Shown here: positions 43,838 through 52,131 of the stretch, in pieces
Numbering within the stretch: position 1 is the stretch's first letter
How the letters are laid out: each line of letters opens with the position of its first letter
Assembly: GCA_945870575.1 (NCBI GenBank)
Contig: CAMBSK010000003.1
Span: forward strand, 62,001 to 126,000
DNA: 64,000 nucleotides
Reading direction: 5' to 3'
Source: Bordetella parapertussis
GTDB lineage: Bacteria > Pseudomonadota > Gammaproteobacteria > Burkholderiales > Burkholderiaceae_C
The notes under the pieces: generated by a model
Seen by the model: the letters and a program-made list of their open reading frames with translations, nothing else
Database searches by the model: none
Told to the model about the DNA's origin: nothing
Program-made: the position numbers and the translations under genes

Positions 43838-44821
43838 ATGCGCCATTCTTTTTTCCTCCATCCAAGTGTTTGGATGCTGTCCATCCTGTTTGCCCTGCTG
43901 CCTTTGAGCGCCACTGCCCAACAAAAGCTGAAATGGGCCCACGTCTATGAGTCTTCCGAACCGTTTCACACCGAGTCGGTCTGGGCCGCCGAAGAAATCA
44001 AAAAACGCTCCAATGGCAAATTCGATATCCAGGTGTTTCCTGCCTCCAGCCTGGGCAAGGAAACCGATATCAACCAAGGACTGACGTTGGGCTCGGTAGA
44101 CATCATCATCAGCGGCCCGTCGTTTGCCGCACGCACCCATCCGCGCTTTGGCATCGCCTACTACCCGTTCATCTTCCGCGACGGCAACCATTTGCTAGCG
44201 TATTCCAAGAGCACCTTGTTTCAAGAAATCGTCAACGAGTTCCGCACCAAGACAGGCATTCAAGTCACGGCCTACACCTACTATGGCGCGCGCCAGACGT
44301 CTGCACAAAAGCCTTTCAAAGAATGTGCAGATGTCAAGGGCTTGAAAATACGCGTGCCTGATGCTCCGGCTTACACAGCGACCTGGCAGGCCTGCGGCGC
44401 CAACCCCACACCTATTGCTTTTGCCGAGGTGTATCTGGCTTTGCAAAACGGCACTGTGGATGCACAGGAAAACCCGCTGACCACCATCGAAGCCAAAAAG
44501 TTTTTTGAAGTTCAAAAATCTATCATGCTGACCAGCCACATTGTGGATGGTGTGATTACCATGGTGGCACCGCATGTCTGGAAAACCTTGACGCCTGCCG
44601 AGCAAAAAATGTTCACCGAGGTGATGCAAGAAGCTGCGGCACGCGCATCGGCCAAAATCAAAAAACGCGAAGCCGAGTTGATGGACATCTTCAAGAAAAA
44701 AGGCTTGAACGTGGTCGAGGTCAACCGCAAAAGTTTTCAAGACACGGTGCTGAAAGTCAAACCGGTTGAAAGCCTGGGACAGTCGCGCGCCGATTACGAC
44801 CGCATACAGGCCCTCAAATGA
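43838..44821 (+). CDS. dctP: TRAP transporter substrate-binding protein (DctP family)
   Basis: A 327-residue periplasmic protein (signal peptide to about residue 28, ending SATAQ). Seen: LKWAHVYESSEPFHTESVWA, GSVDIIISGPS, DVKGLKIRVPDAP with the carboxylate-binding Arg, and YLALQNGTVDAQENPLTTI. It delivers an organic acid, probably a sugar acid given the neighbours. Starts the plus-strand arm, divergent from the NTF2-like gene. An in-frame start 12 codons upstream lacks a signal peptide. Confidence 0.92.
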   Translation: MRHSFFLHPSVWMLSILFALLPLSATAQQKLKWAHVYESSEPFHTESVWAAEEIKKRSNGKFDIQVFPASSLGKETDINQGLTLGSVDIIISGPSFAARTHPRFGIAYYPFIFRDGNHLLAYSKSTLFQEIVNEFRTKTGIQVTAYTYYGARQTSAQKPFKECADVKGLKIRVPDAPAYTATWQACGANPTPIAFAEVYLALQNGTVDAQENPLTTIEAKKFFEVQKSIMLTSHIVDGVITMVAPHVWKTLTPAEQKMFTEVMQEAAARASAKIKKREAELMDIFKKKGLNVVEVNRKSFQDTVLKVKPVESLGQSRADYDRIQALK

Positions 44822-45357
44822 GCAAAGCAGCTGATGAACTCGCCTCTGCGTTTGGCGAGGTGGATGAGACTGTAGATTTATCCGGTGTGATTGCCGAAGC
44901 CTGGCTGGCTTTGGCCTTTTTCTGGGCTTTGGGCCTGACGGTGTTCTATCAGTTCATTACCCGTTATGTGTTTAACGATTCGGCTGCCTGGACCGAGGAA
45001 ATCGCCCGTTATTTGTTGATCGCCACTGTGTTTGTCGGAGCGGTCATTGGCGTGGCCAAGAACAACCACATACAAGTGGATTTCTTTTTTCGCTTCATGC
45101 CGCCTGCGGTGGCGCGCGGCATTTCCTTGCTGGTCGACGTATTGCGAATCGGCTTTCTGGGCTGCGCGAGTTGGATGACCTGGGAACTGATGCAAAAAAT
45201 GGGCAGCTACCAAATGACCATCGTCAACCTGCCGATGAACATTGTGTACAGCGTGGTGCTGCTGGCCTTTGTGCTGATGACATGGCGCGCGGTTTGGATC
45301 ATGCGCAAACATTTACGCCAGGGCTTCAGTGTGCTGGAACGTCCCGAGAACAATTGA
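44818..45357 (+). CDS. dctQ: TRAP transporter small permease (DctQ family)
   Basis: A 179-residue membrane protein with four hydrophobic segments. Seen: FYQFITRYVFNDSAAWTEEI, the DctQ hallmark, and GVAKNNHIQVDFFFRFMP. Starts by ATGA overlap with dctP and is followed eight bases later by dctM. Confidence 0.92.
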   Translation: MSKAADELASAFGEVDETVDLSGVIAEAWLALAFFWALGLTVFYQFITRYVFNDSAAWTEEIARYLLIATVFVGAVIGVAKNNHIQVDFFFRFMPPAVARGISLLVDVLRIGFLGCASWMTWELMQKMGSYQMTIVNLPMNIVYSVVLLAFVLMTWRAVWIMRKHLRQGFSVLERPENN

Positions 45358-45364
45358 GCTTGTC

Positions 45365-46765
45365 ATGTTAAAAATCATTTTTCTGGTATTACTCAGCGGC
45401 GGTCTGCCTGTCGCCATGGCCATGGCTGCGGCTTCGTTGATTTACCTCTGGCTGGTGCCTGGCTCGCCGCCGTTTGTGGTGATACACCGCATGGTCTCGG
45501 GCATAGACAGTTTTCCGCTGCTCGCCGTGCCCTTCTTTATCCTGGCAGGCAACCTGATGAATACCTCCGGCATCACGCACCGTATTTATGGTTACGCGCT
45601 GTCGCTGGTGGGTTGGCTCAAAGGCGGCCTGGGCCACGTGAACGTGGTCGGCTCGGTGGTGTTTGCCGGCATGAGCGGGACGGCCGTTGCTGACGCTGCC
45701 GGCTTGGGCACGATTGAAGTCAAGGCCATGGTGGACCACGGTTATGACCCTGAGTTTGCCGTGGGCGTTACCGCTGCTTCCGCCACACTGGGCCCCATCA
45801 TTCCGCCCAGCCTGCCGTTTGTGATTTACGGCATGATGGCCAATGTTTCTGTCGGCTCTTTGTTTCTGGCCGGCATTCTGCCCGGCGGCATCATGGCGAT
45901 TTTGATGATGCTGACTGTGGCCTATTTCGCGCATAAAAACGGCTGGGGCGGCGATGTCAAATTCGACTGGGCCAAACTCATCAAAGCCTTAATTGAAACC
46001 CTGGTGGTCATCGGTTGGCCGATGGCGATCTGGTTGCTGGTCACTGAATTTGGCGCGCCACCACAGTTGACTGTGTTTATCGGTTTGCTGTTTTTGTTTG
46101 CAGCTGACAAGATTTTCGATTTCCAGGCAGTGCTGCCCGTCATGACGCCAGTGCTGTTGATAGGCGGCATGACCACTGGTGTGTTCACGCCAACCGAAGG
46201 CGCTATCGCCGCCTGCGTCTGGGCATTGATACTGGGGTTTGCTTGGTACCGCACCCTGAACTTCAAACTCTTTGTCAAAATTTGCTTGGAGACCGTGGAG
46301 ACCACGGCCACCGTGTTGTTCATCGTCGCCGCTGCCAGCATCTTCGGTTGGATGCTGACCGCCACCGGCGTGACGGCTGCCATCGGACAGTGGGTGCTGG
46401 GTGTCACTGACCAGCCCTGGCAGTTTTTATTGCTGGCCAATTTGTTGATGCTATTTGTCGGTTGCTTTCTTGAACCGACTGCGGCCATCACTATTTTGGT
46501 GCCGATTCTGCTGCCCATTTGTCGCGAGCTAGGGATTGACCCGGTGCATTTCGGCTTGGTCATGGTGCTTAACCTCATGATCGGTTTATTGCACCCTCCC
46601 ATGGGCATGGTGTTGTTTGTCCTGGCGCGCGTGGCCAAGCTGAGTGTGGAGCGAACCACCATGGCCATCCTGCCGTGGCTGGTGCCGCTGATCGGCAGCC
46701 TGATGCTGATTACCTACGTTCCTGCCATCTCACTTTGGCTTCCTCATTACATGTCAACCACCTGA
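45365..46765 (+). CDS. dctM: TRAP transporter large permease (DctM family)
   Basis: A 466-residue permease with about twelve segments. Seen: FPLLAVPFFILAGNLMNTSG, GGLGHVNVVGSVVFAGMSGT, GTIEVKAMVDHGYDPEFAVG, ILGFAWYRTLNFKLF and PTAAITILVPILLPICRELG. It uses a sodium gradient to import the substrate bound by DctP. The ATG at 45365 begins the first hydrophobic segment. Confidence 0.92.
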   Translation: MLKIIFLVLLSGGLPVAMAMAAASLIYLWLVPGSPPFVVIHRMVSGIDSFPLLAVPFFILAGNLMNTSGITHRIYGYALSLVGWLKGGLGHVNVVGSVVFAGMSGTAVADAAGLGTIEVKAMVDHGYDPEFAVGVTAASATLGPIIPPSLPFVIYGMMANVSVGSLFLAGILPGGIMAILMMLTVAYFAHKNGWGGDVKFDWAKLIKALIETLVVIGWPMAIWLLVTEFGAPPQLTVFIGLLFLFAADKIFDFQAVLPVMTPVLLIGGMTTGVFTPTEGAIAACVWALILGFAWYRTLNFKLFVKICLETVETTATVLFIVAAASIFGWMLTATGVTAAIGQWVLGVTDQPWQFLLLANLLMLFVGCFLEPTAAITILVPILLPICRELGIDPVHFGLVMVLNLMIGLLHPPMGMVLFVLARVAKLSVERTTMAILPWLVPLIGSLMLITYVPAISLWLPHYMSTT

Positions 46766-46774
46766 GTTTTCACC

Positions 46775-48301
46775 ATGTCTTCATTCATTCGCTTACATCC
46801 TGACGACGATGTCGTTATCGCCCGCCAACAACTCATGAGTGGCACTTCTGTCGAAAATATTGCTGTGCGCGGCCTGATCCCGCCGGGCCACAAAATCGCC
46901 ACGCGCGCTTTAGAAACCGGCCAGGCTGTTCGGCGCTACAACCAGATCATTGGTTTTGCGAGCCAAGCTATTGCGCCCGGCGAACACATACACACGCACA
47001 ACCTGAACCTGGGCGACAACAAAGGCGACTTTGCGCGCGACTACGCCTACTGCGCCGACGTCAAACCAGAACCGGCATTGCAACACGCCGAGTTCATGGG
47101 TTATGTGCGGGCTGACGGACGCGTGGCCACACGCAATTACATAGGCATTTTGTCCAGCGTCAATTGCTCGGCCACGGTGGCGCGTGCCATTGCTGACCAT
47201 TTTTCACGCACCACAAATCCTTCTGCGCTGGCGGCATTTCCGAATGTGGACGGCGTGATCGCACTGACACACGGTACGGGTTGCGGCATGGACACTCAAG
47301 GCCTGGGCATGCAAGTGCTGGAGCGCACCATGGCGGGTTACGCCACCCACCCGAACTTTGCCGGCGTGCTGGCCGTAGGTCTGGGTTGCGAGGCCAATCA
47401 ACTGAAGTCATGGTTGTCACACAGCGGTTTGGCTGAGGGCAGTACTTTGCAAACCTTCAATATCCAGGACAGCGGCGGCACCACCAAAACCGTGGCCAAA
47501 GGCATTGCACTGGTGCAAGCCATGTTGCCCGAGGTGAACAAGTCAACCCGAAAGCCATGCAGCGCAGCGCATCTGACCATAGGTTTGCAATGCGGCGGCT
47601 CGGACGGTTACTCGGGCATCAGCGCCAACCCCGCATTGGGTGCGGCGGTAGACCTGCTGGTCGCGCACGGCGGCACAGCCATTTTGAGTGAAACGCCGGA
47701 AATTTACGGTGCCGAGCATTTGCTGACACGCCGTGCGGTCACGCGCGCGGTCGGTGAAAAACTGGTCGAGCGCATTCACTGGTGGGAACATTACACCGCC
47801 ATGCATTCAGGTGAAATGAACAACAACCCCTCGCCCGGCAACAAAGCGGGAGGCCTCACCACCATTCTTGAAAAATCGCTGGGTGCGGTGGCCAAAGGCG
47901 GCACCAGCAATTTGCAGGCGGTGTACGAGTACGCGGAAAAAGTGGACAAACACGGCTTTGTCTACATGGACACGCCGGGCTACGACCCGGTCAGCGCCAC
48001 GGGACAGGTCGCGGGCGGGGCCAATATGATTTGTTTCACTACGGGACGCGGCTCTGCCTACGGTTGTGCACCATCGCCTTCGCTGAAGCTGGCGACGAAC
48101 ACGGCGTTGTGGGAACGGCAATCGGACGACATTGATATCAATTGCGGGGAAATCGTTGATGGCGGCGCGACGGTGCAGGCCATGGGACGTGTCATTTTCG
48201 AGCGCATGTTGTCATGTGCGTCGGGTGAGGCCAGCAAAAGTGAATTGCACGGTTACGGACAAAATGAATTTGTGCCCTGGCAATTAGGCGCGGTCATGTA
48301 G
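46775..48301 (+). CDS. UxaA-family sugar-acid dehydratase (altronate dehydratase-like)
   Basis: A 508-residue UxaA/GarD-type enzyme. The N-terminal SAF-like domain (residues 1 to about 90) is joined to the large catalytic part: NYIGILSSVNCSATVA, ALTHGTGCGMDTQGLG, AVGLGCEANQL, LQCGGSDGYSGISANPALG, CFTTGRGSAYGCAP and a C-terminal SELHGYGQNEFVPWQLGAVM. Family members dehydrate altronate, galactarate or related acids to 2-keto-3-deoxy acids and bind metal or Fe-S through conserved Cys. Last gene of the plus arm. Confidence 0.88.
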   Translation: MSSFIRLHPDDDVVIARQQLMSGTSVENIAVRGLIPPGHKIATRALETGQAVRRYNQIIGFASQAIAPGEHIHTHNLNLGDNKGDFARDYAYCADVKPEPALQHAEFMGYVRADGRVATRNYIGILSSVNCSATVARAIADHFSRTTNPSALAAFPNVDGVIALTHGTGCGMDTQGLGMQVLERTMAGYATHPNFAGVLAVGLGCEANQLKSWLSHSGLAEGSTLQTFNIQDSGGTTKTVAKGIALVQAMLPEVNKSTRKPCSAAHLTIGLQCGGSDGYSGISANPALGAAVDLLVAHGGTAILSETPEIYGAEHLLTRRAVTRAVGEKLVERIHWWEHYTAMHSGEMNNNPSPGNKAGGLTTILEKSLGAVAKGGTSNLQAVYEYAEKVDKHGFVYMDTPGYDPVSATGQVAGGANMICFTTGRGSAYGCAPSPSLKLATNTALWERQSDDIDINCGEIVDGGATVQAMGRVIFERMLSCASGEASKSELHGYGQNEFVPWQLGAVM

Positions 48302-48632
48302 GCTGTTGGACGCGTTCAAGTACTTTACTTCTGTGACATCATTACTTAAGCCTGAGCATAAGTTCAGGCCGAATCGGAGGGGGCGTTTTTTTCGAGCGAA
48401 AGCGCAGAAAAAAATCGCACCGGATGGTTCGGCCAAGGCGTGTCTTCTGGTGGACTGAAGTGTTCACGCCAGGATGGTTTTAACTGAAGTGCTCACGCCA
48501 TGCAGGTCCGGTCGCCGCTCTCCATGGCAAAGCCATGACGTTCGCTTCGGCCCGGCCGCCATGTCGTCATCCGTTCAGAGATTTACTCCGGCTGGATTTT
48601 TGAGTCACGCTATCCAGTAAATACTTACCGGG
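48302..48632. other. Intergenic scar with direct repeats and inverted repeats
   Basis: No gene. It holds a GCCTGA/TCAGGC hairpin near 48350-48370, an inverted GCG-T7/A7-CGC pair at about 48387-48418, two near-identical 18-bp direct repeats (ACTGAAGTGTTCACGCCA at 48454 and ACTGAAGTGCTCACGCCA at 48483, 29 bp apart) and a CATGGC-AAA-GCCATG hairpin near 48520-48540. The tandem repeats resemble the multiple terminal repeats of some insertion sequences (IS21-like); no transposase is present. Confidence 0.45.
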
Positions 48633-50042
48633 TTAAATAGACGACAAAAAGTAAATCAACTCGTCCCGCTGCTTCTTAGTGAACGCAATAAATTTATCGC
48701 GAGATGTCTTGGCTTCGCCGCCATGCCACACAATTGCTTCGAGCAAATTGCGCGCCCGTCCATCGTGCAAAAAAGAATTGCTGGCGTTCACCTGCATAGA
48801 CAAACCTACGCCCCACAAAGGCGGGGTGCGCCAATCCGAACCGCTGGCCTTGAAGTCTGGCCGTCCATCAGCCAAGTCCGGTCCCATGTCGTGCAACAAC
48901 AAGTCGGTATAAGGACGGATCAGCTTGTTCGACAACTGAGGCACAGCCGCGTATTTGCCAGTGCGCATTTCAGGGACGTGACAACCTGAACACCCGGCCG
49001 ACTCAAACAACTTCTCACCGGTTTTGAACTCTGCTGTCTCGCGGTTGCGCTGAGCCGGCACATCCAATGACTGCGACCAGAAAGTGATCGGCTCCCACAG
49101 TTCATCCCGCAACTCGGGCTCTTTGCCCGAAATCGCAGCCAGACATTCTTTTTGCACAGGCGTACAGCTTTGCTCCGGGTAAATAGCTGAATTAATGCCT
49201 ATGTCGGCCAGAAACGCTGAAGCAACTTGCTGTTTAATACTGGGCTGGTTGGCCTTCCAACCGAAGCGGCCCAAGGATATTTTTTTGTTGATGTCGTCGC
49301 GCACATAGTTGGGACGCCCGTTCAAGCCCATGGCTTTTTGCTTTTCGACTTGCTTCAAGATATCTTTTTCGCTGATAGCTTCCAGATAACCCATGCCCAG
49401 TATTGCTTGGGTATTGCGCAGCGAAATCATCACGTTATCTGCCAGCGGCCCGAAGTTCAGGTTTTCTACCCGCACACTGGGCTTGCGCAACTCAATGGTG
49501 CTGCCGTCAGGAAAAGTGAAATTGCTGTTGACCCAGTCAATAAAGACTTCGCCCTCGCCTGCACGTGCGTCCGGGTCGCTGCGGGTAACCATGTCAAACG
49601 ATTGAATGTCCTGGCCGTAATTCGGATCGGGCTTGGGGCCGCCATGCGGTGTTTCGCCGGGAATGGACAAGCGAACCAATTGCTGAAATACGCGCAGACC
49701 GCTGGCATCCAATGCCCTGCCGCGCCCGGCGTTCAAGTGACAACCTGCGCAATTGGTTGCCATGAACATAGGACCGAGGCCCCATTCACCGCCACCGGGA
49801 CCGCTTTGAGAAAGATCCCAGATCAGGGGAATCACCGGGTTATTCACGGCGATCCAGAAATTGGTGAAAACTCTTTCACCCTTTATAAATCTTTGCTTGT
49901 CTTTGGCAGACATACCCGGAACCGGTTGCTTGTAAACCTCTTGCGGTATCACTGTCTTGACTTTGGGCGTACCGGGTGAAGCAGCTGACACAGGCAATAC
50001 CGCCATGGTCAAAGACAACAGACTTAACAACAACTTTTTCAC
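48633..50042 (-). CDS. Di-heme thiol oxidoreductase-like protein (DUF1111)
   Basis: A 469-residue exported c-type cytochrome. A signal peptide (KKLLLSLLSLTMAVLPVSAA) is followed by two heme-binding sites, CAGCH near residue 98 and CSGCH near residue 352, and the family features GPMFMATNCAGCHLNAGRGR, FGWKANQPSIKQQVA and LWGVGLSM. The DUF1111 family resembles di-heme peroxidases (MauG-like); its substrate is uncertain. The GTG at 50042 follows GGGAGAA; a TTG seven codons upstream overlaps that site. Confidence 0.85.
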   Translation of the reverse strand: MKKLLLSLLSLTMAVLPVSAASPGTPKVKTVIPQEVYKQPVPGMSAKDKQRFIKGERVFTNFWIAVNNPVIPLIWDLSQSGPGGGEWGLGPMFMATNCAGCHLNAGRGRALDASGLRVFQQLVRLSIPGETPHGGPKPDPNYGQDIQSFDMVTRSDPDARAGEGEVFIDWVNSNFTFPDGSTIELRKPSVRVENLNFGPLADNVMISLRNTQAILGMGYLEAISEKDILKQVEKQKAMGLNGRPNYVRDDINKKISLGRFGWKANQPSIKQQVASAFLADIGINSAIYPEQSCTPVQKECLAAISGKEPELRDELWEPITFWSQSLDVPAQRNRETAEFKTGEKLFESAGCSGCHVPEMRTGKYAAVPQLSNKLIRPYTDLLLHDMGPDLADGRPDFKASGSDWRTPPLWGVGLSMQVNASNSFLHDGRARNLLEAIVWHGGEAKTSRDKFIAFTKKQRDELIYFLSSI

Positions 50043-50815
50043 GGCTTTTCTCCCGGAAACCAATATGGTCTTTTAAAGGTGCCCATGATAAGTCAGGATC
50101 ACGGACTCAGGAATTGAGGTGTATCAAATCCCTGTGATTAAATTTCCCGGTCGCTTTTGTCCATTTGCATACGAAAACAGATCAACCACACTTGCCGTTT
50201 GCCGTTTGCCGCTTTGCGCGGTGAAGGCTGTTTTGTCTAAAGCTGGCCCCACGGCAAGTGGCTGGTTTTTGCCTTGCATTTCAAAAGCAGCAGTGAATTA
50301 CTTTGGTTTTCTTATCCGCAAGAACTCAGCAACATACCGATGATCATGTACAGGTAAATTTAGGTGCACGACATTGACGACATGTTGATAGACAACACCG
50401 CCCTTGAGATCGCGGCGCGCCCCGACAACCGCATTAAGCTGGTGATCGGGGTTGGATTCGCACGGTCATTGATTTGCAGTTTTTAGACAGAAAAAATTTA
50501 GAGTCCAAAAAATTTAAATGTCTAGTGGGCATATTCAATATAATGAAATTTACAATTTAAACACCTAAAATTTAGTATTTAATCATTGCATCCAGGTCAA
50601 TTGAAAGCACTTTAATATTGACTAGCCGCCATATATGATTAAAGTAAATTTACCTACCTAAAAAAAATATTTCTATCTATTTAATCTTGATGTATTTGTT
50701 GAGGAACAAAGACCGCAGTTAAGCAGCATCAAGACACGGATCAGTTGATAAGTATCAGTTCAACCGACACTATTTTGAGGTTAGGGCATATGAACGCCTG
50801 GTAACGACTAAATAA
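50043..50815. other. Long intergenic region, partly very AT-rich, with a short coding remnant
   Basis: No convincing gene. At about 50364-50486 a 41-codon frame from a GTG reads DIDDMLIDNTALEIAARPDN and RIKLVIGVGFARSL, which looks like the tail of a lost gene I do not recognise. From about 50490 to 50700 the DNA is strongly AT-rich with repeated AAATTTA-like words. At about 50738-50765 there is a small repeat (TCAGTTGATAAGTATCAGTTCAAC contains two TCAGTT). This is the left boundary of the zinc island. Confidence 0.4.
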
Positions 50816-51349
50816 TCAAAAATTTAACACTGGATTTTTAGCCTGGACAGTGGTTGATTTCTGTCCTTTGGGTGTAACCATATCCACTTTTAATTTTTTG
50901 AATTTAACGCTTTTCGACATAACTACAAATTCTATTGATTTCAATTCAGAAGGGTTTTTACATAGAAATTCAAATGAGTAGTCAAGATCGCTATGTTCGG
51001 ATTTTTTACCTTTGAACATGTCAGATTCAGCAGTAACTGCCACCTGCGTACAAGCTGCCGCAGCGGGTAGTTTTACAAAATTATCTGCTGAAGCAGTTGC
51101 AGTTTGAAGATCAGCCACGGCTTTTTTCTGCGCTGTATTTTTAGGAAGATTTTCGAACCCCAGCAAGCTCTCCATGGGTATCTCAAATTTACCTTTGACT
51201 GTATTTCCATCAATCACTAACTCCAAGGTTCCATTTCCATGAGAGTGAGCTTGGTGCTCGTGTGATTGTTCTTTTTTAGCTTCTGCAAATGCGGTGCAAG
51301 ATGCCATGCTTATTGAAAAAAATAAAACTGAATTGAACCTGAGTTTCAT
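50816..51349 (-). CDS. His-rich periplasmic DUF2796 protein
   Basis: A 177-residue exported protein (signal peptide to about residue 22). The mature N-terminus is His-rich (HEHQAHSHGNGTLELVIDG), followed by KFEIPMESLLGFENLPKN and a C-terminal half with a Cys pair (residues in AAAACTQVAV and FEFLCKNPSE). DUF2796 proteins recur beside zinc uptake genes and are thought to bind or hand over zinc in the periplasm. It is the last gene of the Zur-controlled operon, 17 bp after the ZIP gene. Confidence 0.82.
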   Translation of the reverse strand: MKLRFNSVLFFSISMASCTAFAEAKKEQSHEHQAHSHGNGTLELVIDGNTVKGKFEIPMESLLGFENLPKNTAQKKAVADLQTATASADNFVKLPAAAACTQVAVTAESDMFKGKKSEHSDLDYSFEFLCKNPSELKSIEFVVMSKSVKFKKLKVDMVTPKGQKSTTVQAKNPVLNF

Positions 51350-51366
51350 GAGAAATTCCTTTTAGA

Positions 51367-52131
51367 TTAGTGAATGAATTGACCAAGTATGGGTACCCAG
51401 AGAACACCCATTGTTAGCAAAGAAGTTTGTTGAATAATACCGTCATCTTGTTGACGACGTGTTAAATATGGAAAAAGATCTGATAAGGCTATATAGATAA
51501 AGCTACCTGCTGCAATCATCAAAATATAGGGTGTCACGCTTTCAAGATCTTGAAAAATTAACCAACCCATCAAACCCCCGAGCACAGTTACTACTCCTGA
51601 TACAAGATTGACGTTCAATGCATTTCTTTTTGTTAATCCTGCAGCAAGATAGATAGAGAAGTGGCCCAATCGGTGGGGAATTTCATGAATAACTATTGCG
51701 GCAGCAGTTGTTATGCCAAGTAAGGGATCGGCAATGAAGGCAGCTGAAATCACTAAACCATCTACAAAATTATGTATTGAACCTCCAATAAGTGAAGACA
51801 AGACAACTGGCTTAAGTTCTGATTGATTTTTAATTTCTACATCAGGCTTTTGCTGATCATGCTGTTGGTGCCACAAGGAAGCTCTTTCAAGGTAGTTGAA
51901 GAAAATCAATGCGAATAACAAAATGATGAACAACCGATGAACATCGATATTTTCAGCTTCCAGTGCTTCTGGTATGACATCAAGAATGCCCACTGAAAGC
52001 AGTGTTCCTGCTGAAAAAGCCACCATCAGGCTGATTTTCTTTGCAGGTATCTTCATTGCAAAAAAATACGCAACAAAGATGCTTGTTAACTGAACCAGCG
52101 TACTGGCAACGAGTATCGTTAACAGTAACAT
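51367..52131 (-). CDS. ZIP-family metal permease
   Basis: A 254-residue inner-membrane transporter with about eight segments. Seen: the TM4 motif HNFVDGLVISAAFI and the TM5 motif HEIPHRLGHFS, with metal-binding His, Asp and Glu, and a His-containing cytoplasmic loop (SLWHQQHDQQ). Expected to import zinc. Its ATG shares one base with the TonB-receptor stop (TAATG), so the two are coupled. Confidence 0.9.
   Translation of the reverse strand: MLLLTILVASTLVQLTSIFVAYFFAMKIPAKKISLMVAFSAGTLLSVGILDVIPEALEAENIDVHRLFIILLFALIFFNYLERASLWHQQHDQQKPDVEIKNQSELKPVVLSSLIGGSIHNFVDGLVISAAFIADPLLGITTAAAIVIHEIPHRLGHFSIYLAAGLTKRNALNVNLVSGVVTVLGGLMGWLIFQDLESVTPYILMIAAGSFIYIALSDLFPYLTRRQQDDGIIQQTSLLTMGVLWVPILGQFIH

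Noticed and set aside
48387..48418. Rho-independent terminator for the UxaA-type gene
   Set aside because: The T7 and A7 runs are part of the inverted repeat arms rather than a GC stem followed by T; it fits a mobile-element end better.
50119..50343. 74-codon ORF after the di-heme protein gene
   Set aside because: No ribosome binding site, no domain, and composition unlike neighbouring genes.
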